Shown here piece by piece: positions 45,183-53,906 of a stretch of 64,000 bases of DNA. The notes under the pieces are model-generated. The model was not told the origin of the DNA and did no database searches. It saw only the letters and a list, made by a program, of their open reading frames with translations. The stretch spans positions 124,001 to 188,000 of the forward strand of contig JAOUMY010000002.1 of assembly GCA_029881255.1 (NCBI GenBank). The letters run 5' to 3'. Numbering within the stretch: the first letter of the stretch is position 1; the number at the start of each line of letters is the position of its first letter. A program made the translations under genes and the position numbers. This DNA comes from Gammaproteobacteria bacterium (GTDB lineage Bacteria; Pseudomonadota; Gammaproteobacteria; S012-40).

Positions 45183-46457
45183 ATGGATGAACGCGCTTCC
45201 TATAATCCCCGACAAACTATATATAAAACCCATATGGCCGTAGCAAAAGACGCAGTGAATTCGGGCATTATTGCCTTAATTAAGGTAGGTGCCGATACCG
45301 GAAAGATGGCGATCACTGAGCTTTCTATGCAGGGATGTAGCTCTCTCACCAAACTACCACTGACTAAATCACAGCCGGTTATCCTGCATCTGTTGCAAGA
45401 AAAAGCAAACGGCAAATACGGGGCGTACCAGCCCATCTCGGCGGTGGTACAGTCGGCGACGCGGGATAAAACGAATATTTATCAAGTCACGCTATCCTTT
45501 AAGGGTGCAATCGCAGCCAATCAAGGCGTGGCCCAGATTTTGGAAAAAAAGCAGGGTGCAATAGCGCGTGATAAGCAGGGACACGCCCACTCTGCCCTTG
45601 GAATGATAGAAACCAGTCTCGAAGTCACTCATCCTTCGTTATATGTCATTCCGATGCGTTGTCATTTATGCGATCAGGAACATATTCCATTCATCTCACT
45701 GCAAAGTCGTACGATGGAAAGCAAAATGAATATCTTTGGTGTTCCCCAATACCGGAATGCCTTACCAGGCAAGGAATTCTGTGACTACAATTTGCTACGC
45801 ATCACAGTTTGTCCCAAGTGCTTTTTCGCCTCTGGTGAAACAAGCGACTTTATTCGTGAAAAAGAAAAAAGCGCCACTGAACCTTTTAGCAAGGAAGTGA
45901 TAGTTGAACACTGGCTTAATAGCATAGCCGAACGTCAAACACTGATAGGAACAAACTCAATCGGATTTTTTAGCGAAAACCGTAGTGTCGAACAGGCGCT
46001 GATCTCATATGATCTCGCCGTCTTGAGCAGCAACGCCCTGCTCACAATACAGGAGCAAAAACACGAACGAACCCGCAACTACGAAGTGGCCCGTAAAGGC
46101 GTTGCCAGCATGTTGATTAAAGCCGAATTACTTATGAGCAACAAGAAACCCAAAGAGGCTCAACTGATTCTCAAAAATGCCTTGAAACGTCTCCTGGAAA
46201 TATTTCCGTTTCTAACAAAAGAGTCCAGCATAAAGGCTGCCTTTCTCATGGGTATGTTGGGTCTATATTTTGAGAACGGCAAGATTGCAGGCGAGAACTT
46301 GAATTTTCTCCGCCAGTACGAGCAAAACAACCGTATTCGCTTTAACAGCGAAGAACAAAAAACACTAAATACCAGCCGAAAGATGCTGGAAGATGCGTAT
46401 CAGAATCGAGCGGACTTTAGCTTTAGAGCTTTAAAAGGGTTTGATAAGCCATATTGA
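45183..46457 (+). CDS. PilZ-like plus DUF2225 protein
   Basis: 424 residues. The N-terminal about 110 residues look PilZ-like (AITELSMQGCSSLTKLPL, a beta-barrel pattern), though the RxxxR c-di-GMP motif is not clear. Residues about 155-215 form a DUF2225-type zinc-ribbon with two CxxC pairs (RCHLCDQEH and VCPKCFFASG) and the spacing residues typical of DUF2225. The C-terminal 200 residues are helical with TPR-like character (EAQLILKNALKRLLE). I do not know its role; soluble and cytoplasmic, perhaps c-di-GMP-responsive. It stands alone between a GT-C-like gene and the terminator at 46662-46686. Confidence 0.78.
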   Translation: MDERASYNPRQTIYKTHMAVAKDAVNSGIIALIKVGADTGKMAITELSMQGCSSLTKLPLTKSQPVILHLLQEKANGKYGAYQPISAVVQSATRDKTNIYQVTLSFKGAIAANQGVAQILEKKQGAIARDKQGHAHSALGMIETSLEVTHPSLYVIPMRCHLCDQEHIPFISLQSRTMESKMNIFGVPQYRNALPGKEFCDYNLLRITVCPKCFFASGETSDFIREKEKSATEPFSKEVIVEHWLNSIAERQTLIGTNSIGFFSENRSVEQALISYDLAVLSSNALLTIQEQKHERTRNYEVARKGVASMLIKAELLMSNKKPKEAQLILKNALKRLLEIFPFLTKESSIKAAFLMGMLGLYFENGKIAGENLNFLRQYEQNNRIRFNSEEQKTLNTSRKMLEDAYQNRADFSFRALKGFDKPY

Positions 46458-46661
46458 GAGACATGTAATCCACGAGGAAGAGACTGTAAACCACTTTGTG
46501 AAATACACTTCTAACCAGTTATTCTTCTATGATTGACGATTTTTCACGTCTCTTTAGCTTTAAATCGAAACATTAGAAATATGGCATATCGAGATAAGTA
46601 TTCTCCACTTGTGTCATTCCACACCAATAGCGTTGCTTTCGAATCGATAACTTCCTAAACT

Positions 46662-46686
46662 GAAGTGGCGCTAATTGCGCCACTTC
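46662..46686. terminator. Perfect 10-bp stem-loop, likely bidirectional terminator
   Basis: GAAGTGGCGC, loop TAATT, GCGCCACTTC. It sits 10 bases past the stop of the minus-strand gene at 46697 and about 200 bases after the plus-strand gene ending at 46457. T-runs are short (TTCT) on both sides. Confidence 0.6.
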
Positions 46687-46696
46687 TTCTATCCTA

Positions 46697-47209
46697 TTAA
46701 GCCGCGTTTTGACTTTCAGGACTAATTCGATTTTGTTCTATATCTGCGATGTTGTTTTCACATTTTTCACCATGCACTAAATGATCGTTCATATAAATTT
46801 CCCGTATAAAGTAATCTCCATCCCCGTCTCGCAAGAGTGCAATTCCGTTTACATTGGACAGTGGGACGTCCCCAAGATGTTTTTCTCGGAAAAATTCTCT
46901 GATACCGTTAACAATTGATATTGACGAGGGATCTCTGTTTTCACTGACCATACGTGCTAACTCTATGCTCCTCACTTCTTGATCGATGTTTTGTTGCAGA
47001 ATGTCCTTTGTTTTGCCAACTATTTCCGCTTGTTGTTCTTTGTTCCTCCCTTGAATTGACGATGAAAAATGAGCACATAGAACACGTGTTCTATTATTGT
47101 ATAAGACCACTAACCCAACACATGGACCAACCCCTTCAGTTCCAATAGTATCGGCGTTTATATTCTGCAAAGCACTCATCATTACTCTGTGGTTAACACG
47201 AATATCCAT
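46697..47209 (-). CDS. Small CheD-like deamidase-fold protein
   Basis: 170 residues, no named match. A segment reads TIGTEGVGPCVGLVVLYNN, continuing to LCAHF. Thr24, Cys30 and His47 have spacings (6 and 17) equal to the Thr21-Cys27-His44 catalytic triad known for CheD glutamine deamidase. The context GVGPCVGLVVLY also matches the CheD GLGSCVAVxxYD pattern. CheD deamidates receptor glutamines, and related folds (CNF1) are toxin deamidases. There is no signal peptide and no chemotaxis gene nearby. It lies 11 bases after the MACPF-like gene (shared AGGAGAAATAGG ribosome site) and so is probably translated with it. Inferred: a deamidase effector or modifier of the MACPF partner. Fold assignment needs structural confirmation. 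Confidence 0.68.
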   Translation of the reverse strand: MDIRVNHRVMMSALQNINADTIGTEGVGPCVGLVVLYNNRTRVLCAHFSSSIQGRNKEQQAEIVGKTKDILQQNIDQEVRSIELARMVSENRDPSSISIVNGIREFFREKHLGDVPLSNVNGIALLRDGDGDYFIREIYMNDHLVHGEKCENNIADIEQNRISPESQNAA

Positions 47210-47220
47210 CCTATTTCTCC

Positions 47221-48891
47221 TTACTTTACAGTAATACTGTTTATCAAATCGTCAAACAAGTCCACTAGTCGAATTCTGACTTTATTATTCGTCCAGTCGT
47301 GTCCGCGATAAAGAGGGGGAAACGTAACCGCTTGTGTTTTGTCCAGCGGCGCGTGAAACTTCGGGTCATCCAAATCCTGACAAACCAGAGTACCTGCTGT
47401 ACGTCCGTGGTTATTGCCGTTGTGATGTACTTCATATACTTGGTCCATAACAGTGATCACGCCGTTATTTGCATCAAAGGACCAATAGAGATTCAACCAG
47501 GGGTGATCGTCATGGGCTGCCATTGCCATCAACATCTGAGTCTGGGGAAAGCTTTGGTTAAAAGTCAGAATATTATGATAATAGCGATTGGCATTATCCT
47601 CGAACTGAAGATTAAACGGAAGCCAACTACATTTCAATTGCGCCGGCGCCCAACCCTTGCTACACGTTAATTGAAACTCAACCTTGCATCCTTTTCTTGA
47701 AATGAGATCCAGGGTTGCATCGACCTTGTGAAATAGTTTATCTATGCTGACTTTTTGTTTGTCTTCTCGCTCAATCTCTAAAACATCTGCGAGTTTTAGT
47801 GTCGCCACATAGGGAAGATCCCATGACGTAATAGTATCTATGTAGTAAAGACACTCTCTTTCTATTTTGTCAATCACATCCAGATGATAGTTCTTGACCA
47901 GTTTTGGATTATTCTTCAACTGGTCAAAAGACGCGTATATATCAAATAGATCAAGAACTGTTTTATTTACTTTGTTTAACACGCCCTGGTCGACGTATGG
48001 CGTCAGGGTTATGTCGACGCCCGGATAGTACTTTTTCAGGGCTACACTGATTGCGACATGATCGACCCATGGCTGACAAATGTACGACATGGCAATTTCT
48101 GCATTAGAGAATATTTTGTCGTCTGGCGACAAAAAGCTAGAAAATGCCTTGTTAATCGAATCGGTATCGCTATGGTCGATATTGGCATTCCCCGAATATC
48201 GTATATTCGTCGACGTTGAATATTTCGCGCTAAGGCTTTTAAATTTACTTACAAAATTCACGTCAACTTTTGTCTTTGTTCCCCATGCATTAATCTCAGC
48301 ACTAAGATCTACTTTCATTTGCTCAAACTGAGATTTCGATGATGATTGAAACTTATAGTAGCCAATAAAGTAACCACCCCGGTTTTGACCTGTTACAAAA
48401 TGATAGGAATAACGATCGATAAACTCATCAATTCCGCCACCGGTATTGTCGTCCAACATACTTAAGGCGTCAGGTATCACGTCTTTTTCACTGCCATCCA
48501 TCATCCACTCAATTTTTTTTGTCTTTATCAGTTTATAGAAGGTAAAAACGATCGAGTATTCGTCAACCTCCATTTCCTTAATGACCTGAACCGCCCCATC
48601 CACCTTGGATCCCCATCCAGAGAACGAGAACTTAGAAGTGACATCCAGCATCTCGTTGTATTCCTTAACAGACTTAATACACTTAAATTTTGAATCGGTT
48701 TCGTAATTAAGGGTTTCCTTGAATTTCATGGTTTCCTCGCGAAACACTCTTCCTTTTGTCTCACCTCTTAACACATCAATACCAACTCCAAACAGATTTC
48801 CGCCAGCATATACTTCCAGGGGAGAGGCATGACGAGAACTCATCAAGCTATTACTAATACCTGGAATGACCTCAGATGGTTGGGTAGCCAT
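47221..48891 (-). CDS. MACPF-like pore-forming protein
   Basis: 556 residues, no signal peptide. Residues 161-165 are YSYHF followed by VTGQNRGGYF (GG at 172-173), placed as in the MACPF signature (Y-G-T-H-Y/F then a glycine pair before a strand). Upstream YAGGNLFGVGIDVLRG (about 28-43) resembles the N-terminal GLGYD turn of MACPF domains. Downstream 180-235 has amphipathic Ser/Lys/Asp-rich stretches of the kind that unfurl into pore hairpins. The last about 150 residues (VEFQLTCSKGWAPAQ ...) form a beta-rich tail of unknown type. First gene of a two-gene unit with the CheD-like gene. Secretion, if any, must use another route. Could act on neighbours or on the host itself. Confidence 0.7.
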   Translation of the reverse strand: MATQPSEVIPGISNSLMSSRHASPLEVYAGGNLFGVGIDVLRGETKGRVFREETMKFKETLNYETDSKFKCIKSVKEYNEMLDVTSKFSFSGWGSKVDGAVQVIKEMEVDEYSIVFTFYKLIKTKKIEWMMDGSEKDVIPDALSMLDDNTGGGIDEFIDRYSYHFVTGQNRGGYFIGYYKFQSSSKSQFEQMKVDLSAEINAWGTKTKVDVNFVSKFKSLSAKYSTSTNIRYSGNANIDHSDTDSINKAFSSFLSPDDKIFSNAEIAMSYICQPWVDHVAISVALKKYYPGVDITLTPYVDQGVLNKVNKTVLDLFDIYASFDQLKNNPKLVKNYHLDVIDKIERECLYYIDTITSWDLPYVATLKLADVLEIEREDKQKVSIDKLFHKVDATLDLISRKGCKVEFQLTCSKGWAPAQLKCSWLPFNLQFEDNANRYYHNILTFNQSFPQTQMLMAMAAHDDHPWLNLYWSFDANNGVITVMDQVYEVHHNGNNHGRTAGTLVCQDLDDPKFHAPLDKTQAVTFPPLYRGHDWTNNKVRIRLVDLFDDLINSITVK

Positions 48892-49108
48892 TTATAACCT
48901 CCGATAATTATTGACAATTTCCTGTACGAATAACTACAAGCCGTATTGTTGTAGATATTCGTTTTCAGTTATCGACACAAGGCTAAATTAGCGCATCACC
49001 GAAACAGGTGATATTTTGCGTTTTTTGAATAGTGTTTTTTCTGTATAAGGACATTCAGAATTATTCAGAGGTGATGGACACTTTTTGATCCAAACACATA
49101 GAGAGTCA

Positions 49109-50092
49109 CTACTTAGAACGTAAGGCCTGAGTTCCGTCAATAAACAACTGCTGTTCAGTGTAATGTAATCTTGTAGCGTCTGGATTTACCTTACGTATCC
49201 AGACAGACACCACGCGTTGAGGGAATTTTTCAAAAAGCCAATGGTAAACTTCCGGGTCTTTTTCGCCGTCATCGCCGACCAGTACAAATTTCATATTCGG
49301 AAACGTCCGCAATATGTGTTGAATTTTTTCGGTCTTAAACTTGAACTGATCGAGCAAGGGATCACTATCTTCGCCATTGAGTTTCTTCGTAAGAATTATG
49401 CGCCTTGGAAAACCTTGATAGTCCAGAAACTGATCGATTCCACGCTGCAGTTGCTTTGGAGAGCCAGTAACGAAAAACAGTGTTGTGTAGTCTGCTTGAG
49501 GATTATCGGAGAGTAATTTACTGTACCAGTCAGCCATACCCTCAACCACCCGTCTCTGTTTATAATTCAAGGCGAGTGTATTGCTTATAACATTTTGTTT
49601 GTTGATTACGTCGGTGATAATAACCGTGTCATCAAAGTCGGAAATGATACCTAGTGTGTTCTCGGGTGGTATTACAATAAGTTGACATTGCGTGGATAAA
49701 CCGCCACGAATTTTGGCATCGAGTTGATGATACCCGGAAGATAGGCCTGATGGCTTAGGCACTTCGAGTGTAAAAAATCCTTCCTCGCCAGAGCTTAGCT
49801 GATAAACAGTCTCGTTTACATTAAGCTCAATCTTAGCATTTTCTCGTTCATCATTAATTAGCTGACGAAGCTTACGCCAGCTATTGACCAGCCAACTATC
49901 ATCCGAAGTCACATCTCTTTCATTTTCGACTTCCAGGACGCGTCCCTCGACGAAAATGCTGTCCTGGTTACCATAACAATAGGAGAACACCACCTGATCC
50001 TCGTCCGCCCAGGTAGTTTTCACAAGCACGTTGATCAATACGATGGTAAATAGAGCTATAAGAATTCTTACGAGATGACTGCGCATAAGCAT
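49109..50092 (-). CDS. App1-type (DUF2183) phosphatidate phosphatase-like protein
   Basis: 327 residues. Hydrophobic N-terminus (about 6-26, ending WADE) acts as a signal peptide or anchor, placing the enzyme in the periplasm. An N-terminal beta-sandwich (about 35-140) precedes the DUF2183 HAD-like domain: catalytic DxDxT at 152-156 (SDFDDTVIIT), FFVTGSPKQLQRG, and VLVGDDGEKDPEVYHWL. App1 is a known phosphatidate phosphatase; a lipid-phosphate phosphatase at the cell envelope is inferred. Not coupled to the MACPF-like unit but next to it. Single gene on the minus strand. Confidence 0.85.
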   Translation of the reverse strand: MLMRSHLVRILIALFTIVLINVLVKTTWADEDQVVFSYCYGNQDSIFVEGRVLEVENERDVTSDDSWLVNSWRKLRQLINDERENAKIELNVNETVYQLSSGEEGFFTLEVPKPSGLSSGYHQLDAKIRGGLSTQCQLIVIPPENTLGIISDFDDTVIITDVINKQNVISNTLALNYKQRRVVEGMADWYSKLLSDNPQADYTTLFFVTGSPKQLQRGIDQFLDYQGFPRRIILTKKLNGEDSDPLLDQFKFKTEKIQHILRTFPNMKFVLVGDDGEKDPEVYHWLFEKFPQRVVSVWIRKVNPDATRLHYTEQQLFIDGTQALRSK

Positions 50093-50155
50093 CTTCCTTT
50101 TTGAAGACTATTATGCAGGAGATTTCCTACACCTCGCAATTACCTAAATGGCAAA

Positions 50156-50455
50156 TCAATACCCGACGATACTCGCTTGCGGAAAGCTGTTCCTTACAAG
50201 GGAAATGATATTTCCAAAACGGATACGGTTGAAATCAAATTCTATATTCAATAAGTTTTCTCTGTTTAAAGAAAAAAACACGTTTATCACACCAGGGGCA
50301 TTTAACACGTGAGCAATGGCTTTTTCGCGCATTTGTTCGTTGACTTCCTCTTTCAACCAGACAATTGCTAACGCATTTTCGATAGTTGCTGAACGTATTG
50401 GTGAAGATTCCGACGGAGTGGCATAATTTTCCTCGACTGTTGCTACGGCGTGCAT
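50156..50455 (-). CDS. Small protein of unknown function (HMA-like fold)
   Basis: 99 residues, no signal peptide. The C-terminal 70 residues have a beta-alpha-beta pattern (NALAIVWLKEEVNEQMREK ... GVINVFFSLNRENLLNIEFDF) like the ferredoxin-like fold of heavy-metal-associated domains, but without the metal-binding CxxC. Function unknown. A ribosome site GAGGGGAATG-like stretch is just upstream of the start. Confidence 0.6.
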   Translation of the reverse strand: MHAVATVEENYATPSESSPIRSATIENALAIVWLKEEVNEQMREKAIAHVLNAPGVINVFFSLNRENLLNIEFDFNRIRFGNIISLVRNSFPQASIVGY

Positions 50456-50765
50456 GACATTCCCCTCTTTATTAATTGGATCTAGCGATTATTCGCCTTC
50501 CTTGTGAGTGAGAAGATTAATGTTTTTTCGGAGGAATGTTTGTGACCATAGTCACAAAACAGGCGTGTAATATAAACAATCTGAAGTGGTAGATGATTAG
50601 GCTTCAGGCTCTGTGCTGAAAACAGACTTTACGGGTATCAGTAATGACTCACCAGCATCGCCAGAGACGCTGGTGAGTTTAAAAATCAATTTCGGAGTTT
50701 TTCTGAAGCGAATCGCAGTAACACACCCAGTATCAATTTTCACTGGCTGTGTTTAAGACAACAAT
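50456..50765. other. Intergenic region with one strong hairpin
   Basis: 310 bases. The only clear element is the hairpin at 50647-50678; the right part of the 50456 end holds the upstream region of the small gene at 50156. Confidence 0.45.
50647..50678. terminator. Stem-loop downstream of the ExeA-like ATPase gene
   Basis: ACTCACCAGC (50647-50656) and GCTGGTGAGT (50669-50678) pair perfectly, with further pairing across the loop. It lies about 88 bases past the stop of the minus-strand gene at 50766. No T-run follows on the minus strand, so termination is probable but not certain. Confidence 0.45.
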
Positions 50766-53567
50766 CTAGCGATTTGAAGCCAGATCATACTGGTAATACA
50801 GACCTTTTATTTCTGGTTTATCATCGATATCGGACTTCAGGACGCGTACATAGATACGCCCTTCGACATCATTAGACTCGCCGGTCTCCTTGATGATAAC
50901 TGTCAATTTAAACGCGCCACTGCCCACGGCCATCAGTCCCGTAGTTTTCCAGCTGATATCTTTATAGCTAAACACGCGATAATCGGTAGCGGCAAACAAC
51001 TCCTTGAAACCATCTGTAATCGCTTTGCGTCCAGCAATATTGTCATTGGTGCGTGCATCCTCCGTGAACAGACTTGATATCATATGGCTGTCACCCGATT
51101 CGTAATACCACTTGAACCGCGTCATCATGTGGTCCAGCTCTTCAACCGACACATCGGCTATCTTTTTCTCGGCCTTAGGTGTAGTTACCGCTTCCATTTT
51201 AGGAATCACAGGTTTCGCTGGTGGTGTCTCAACGCTAGTATTGGCAGGTGATTTTGAAACCATAGCCACTTTTACTGGCTTGGGTTCTTCAATGGTCTTG
51301 ACCGCGACTGCCTTCACTGGCGCAGACTCTTGTGGTTTAGAAACCGCTTTTTCTACCGGCTTGCTAGCTTCCTGGGACTTCTTTACCTCAACCAGCTTAT
51401 TGTTCACTAACGCAATATTCGTGACTTTCGGCTCTTCTTTCGCTTTCTTTTCAACCACAACTACCGGTGCAGGTTTTTCTTTTGCTGCTGGGGCCTGCAC
51501 GATCACCGGCTTTCTTTCATCGGACTTTTTCTCTTCCGGTTTCTTCTCTTCTACCTTAACCAGTTTCTCAGGTTCGATCGGCTTAACTTCTTCTGCGATC
51601 TTCTGCTCAGTAACTACTGGCAAAGGCGTTTCTGCGGTGGTAGTTGTTTCATCCGCACTCTGTTTCTCCGCGATTGGCGTCGGAATCACGTCTTTGTGAA
51701 CTTCAAATGCTGCAACTTCGGTGCTTTCGTCTGCTGGTGTAGTACTTTCCACATCGAAACGATCAACCGAAGAGACCACGCGAGCAGGAGCCTCAGCTTT
51801 ATCGCTATTAATCGCGATGAACCCGACAAAAATAAGCGCAACCGCGATGCCTGCCGCCATAACCGTCATACCACTGAAACCCTGGCTTGGTGCTGGCGCC
51901 TGTTCAGTGGCCAGAGGAACAACCGGTACAAGCTCCTGGCCATCGACGGAATCATCTATCACTTTTGGCTTTTGCTCGCTTACCGGAGGGCGGATTTTTG
52001 CCGCCTTACGTACCTCAATTGACGCAATCTTCCCACTGGCATGTTTTTCTGCTTTAGGAAGATCCGGCTGTTTCTTTTCTACTCTAGGCTTGGCTTCAGA
52101 TTTCTGTTCAGGCTGCATTTCTTGTTTGGTGTTCTTTACAGCTTCCTTTTTCGCATCGGATACAACTTTCTGTTGAATCTCTGGCTTGATTTCAGGCGTC
52201 TTAATTGCCGTTTCTACCACTGGCTGCGGCTCAATTTTCGGTGTGGACTTATTGACTGTTTGTTCAGGCGATATCGGGCCGCTTGCTTCGAGCAATTTAC
52301 CTTTATATGCCTGCTTGCCAAAACTACCTTCATTGATTTCACGATTCAATTGCTGCAGGCGACTCTCGATATCGGATAGTCCTTCTCTTATATCGTCGTC
52401 CTCTGATTCTCCACTGGACGACTCAGTCTTCGCAGGAACTTCCTCTTTTTTTATGTCGGCAGATTTCGTTTCTACTGTTTTCGCTTCGTGTGATTTTGCG
52501 ACATGTTCGGCCGATTTAGCTTCTACCGATTTTACTTCCAGTGGCTCTGCCACTTGTTCAGCCGGTGCTTGCAATTCAGTAATGCTTGCTTCTTTTACCT
52601 GATCCTTTTGCATTTGTTTTTGCTTCTGCAAAAGTGACCCTATGGCCTCCACCACGTTTGGTTGAGGATCCGCTTTTGGCGGTTCAGTTTTTCTGTTTTC
52701 ACTTTCGGGTATACGCTTGAGTATTTCCCCGTCATCGAACGTCAGGTTTGCGTCATTCGACAACTCACCATGCAACTCTGTTAAAAACGTATCGATTCGC
52801 GCCTGATCCATAGCATGTAAACCTTCGAATGCCATGTGCTGAAACAAGCGGTCAAAAAAGGAGTTGATTCTTCTGGGTACGCCACAGGTTATTTCAAAAC
52901 AACAGGTATACACACTTTCAGAGAGTTCGGGATCACCATTCCAACCACTGTTGCGCAAACGCAACTCGACATACTGGGAAATTTCGTCTTTATCCAATGG
53001 TTCGAGGGAACAATGAGTAACCTGCAAATCCGCATTGCCTGACACGTCGTCAAATCCGACAAGATTTCTCGCTTCGGCGTGCCCAACCAATACGACTTTT
53101 AAAACCGTATCGCTATGCTCACCCAGGGCGACAAAATCGTGAATGAAATCAATTTCATCAATAGACAATCGCTGCGCCTCGTCGATGATTAGCAAATAAT
53201 CACGCGACGTGGTCTTCATCATTTTGTGCAGTGCAGACGCTTCTCTCGTCGGACCTCCCGCGGGTGCGGACTGTCCCAGACGATGACTGAGCTCCTCTAC
53301 GATCAAGTGCTCTATATCTGCATCTTCGCTTTTACTAATGCGATAGACAAATGTATTGGGGGAAATGAGCTTACTGACTACCTTCTGAACTAAGGTGGTC
53401 TTACCCGTACCTTGCAATCCAAAAAGGGTGATGACTGCTTTTTTCGCTGACATCGCCTGTTCAAGACACGATATGGTGTTCCTGTGCGATTTGCCCTCAA
53501 AAAACAGCTCTGGTTCCGATTGTGTTCTAAACGGTGTTCGGGTCAGCTTGAAAAAATGCTCGTACAT
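50766..53567 (-). CDS. ExeA/GspA-like AAA ATPase with C-terminal NTF2-like domain
   Basis: 933 residues from ATG 53565-53567 (AGGGA 7 bases upstream; the ATG at 53612 is 15 codons earlier). AAA ATPase domain of the ExeA type: YEHFFKLTRTPFR start, Walker A GLQGTGKT (50-57), Walker B LLIIDEAQRLS (125-135), sensor GVPRRINSFFDRLF. A long Glu/Lys/Pro/Ala/Val-rich linker (about 300-800) contains a single membrane helix (SGMTVMAAGIAVALIFVGFIAIN, near 570-595), placing the ATPase in the cytoplasm and the C-terminus outside. The last about 120 residues look SnoaL/NTF2-like (HMMTRFKWYYESGDSHMISSLF ... GRIYVRVLKSD). ExeA/GspA members assemble secretins with peptidoglycan-binding C-termini; here an NTF2-like module replaces it. 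Divergent from a coiled-coil/roadblock/barrel unit. Confidence 0.85.
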   Translation of the reverse strand: MYEHFFKLTRTPFRTQSEPELFFEGKSHRNTISCLEQAMSAKKAVITLFGLQGTGKTTLVQKVVSKLISPNTFVYRISKSEDADIEHLIVEELSHRLGQSAPAGGPTREASALHKMMKTTSRDYLLIIDEAQRLSIDEIDFIHDFVALGEHSDTVLKVVLVGHAEARNLVGFDDVSGNADLQVTHCSLEPLDKDEISQYVELRLRNSGWNGDPELSESVYTCCFEITCGVPRRINSFFDRLFQHMAFEGLHAMDQARIDTFLTELHGELSNDANLTFDDGEILKRIPESENRKTEPPKADPQPNVVEAIGSLLQKQKQMQKDQVKEASITELQAPAEQVAEPLEVKSVEAKSAEHVAKSHEAKTVETKSADIKKEEVPAKTESSSGESEDDDIREGLSDIESRLQQLNREINEGSFGKQAYKGKLLEASGPISPEQTVNKSTPKIEPQPVVETAIKTPEIKPEIQQKVVSDAKKEAVKNTKQEMQPEQKSEAKPRVEKKQPDLPKAEKHASGKIASIEVRKAAKIRPPVSEQKPKVIDDSVDGQELVPVVPLATEQAPAPSQGFSGMTVMAAGIAVALIFVGFIAINSDKAEAPARVVSSVDRFDVESTTPADESTEVAAFEVHKDVIPTPIAEKQSADETTTTAETPLPVVTEQKIAEEVKPIEPEKLVKVEEKKPEEKKSDERKPVIVQAPAAKEKPAPVVVVEKKAKEEPKVTNIALVNNKLVEVKKSQEASKPVEKAVSKPQESAPVKAVAVKTIEEPKPVKVAMVSKSPANTSVETPPAKPVIPKMEAVTTPKAEKKIADVSVEELDHMMTRFKWYYESGDSHMISSLFTEDARTNDNIAGRKAITDGFKELFAATDYRVFSYKDISWKTTGLMAVGSGAFKLTVIIKETGESNDVEGRIYVRVLKSDIDDKPEIKGLYYQYDLASNR

Positions 53568-53906
53568 TTGGTTATCCCTGCCAGTATGGTTATGTGTTTC
53601 TTTTAAAGGCACAACTACTTAGTTGTTCTGAAGACCGCTGGTCAAAACTTGAGCAGAAGTTACCTGTAAGGATTGATTCGAAACGTCGGTCCACTGATAC
53701 TTGGAGTTATTCGATTATCAGGATTTAATTATTGTCTTTAAAACACGACACGGTCGCATAGTCTAAAGTAATTTGTCACAATTATCACCTGTAAAATTCT
53801 TTAGGACTGGGATTTTTAGCGCTTTAATCAGACGATATAGGGTAAAACACCAACATGTTTGCGAATATAGCCATTCGGTGTATTATCTCCAATCCACAAA
53901 AGCAAA
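53568..53906. other. Divergent intergenic region of the ATPase and coiled-coil genes
   Basis: 339 bases. It presumably holds two promoters; no operator was identified. Confidence 0.45.

Noticed and set aside
46697-47209. Reading the CheD-like protein as part of a chemotaxis system with the receptor at 31949
   Set aside because: No chemotaxis genes are near it and the two genes are 14 kb apart; the coupled neighbour is the MACPF-like gene.
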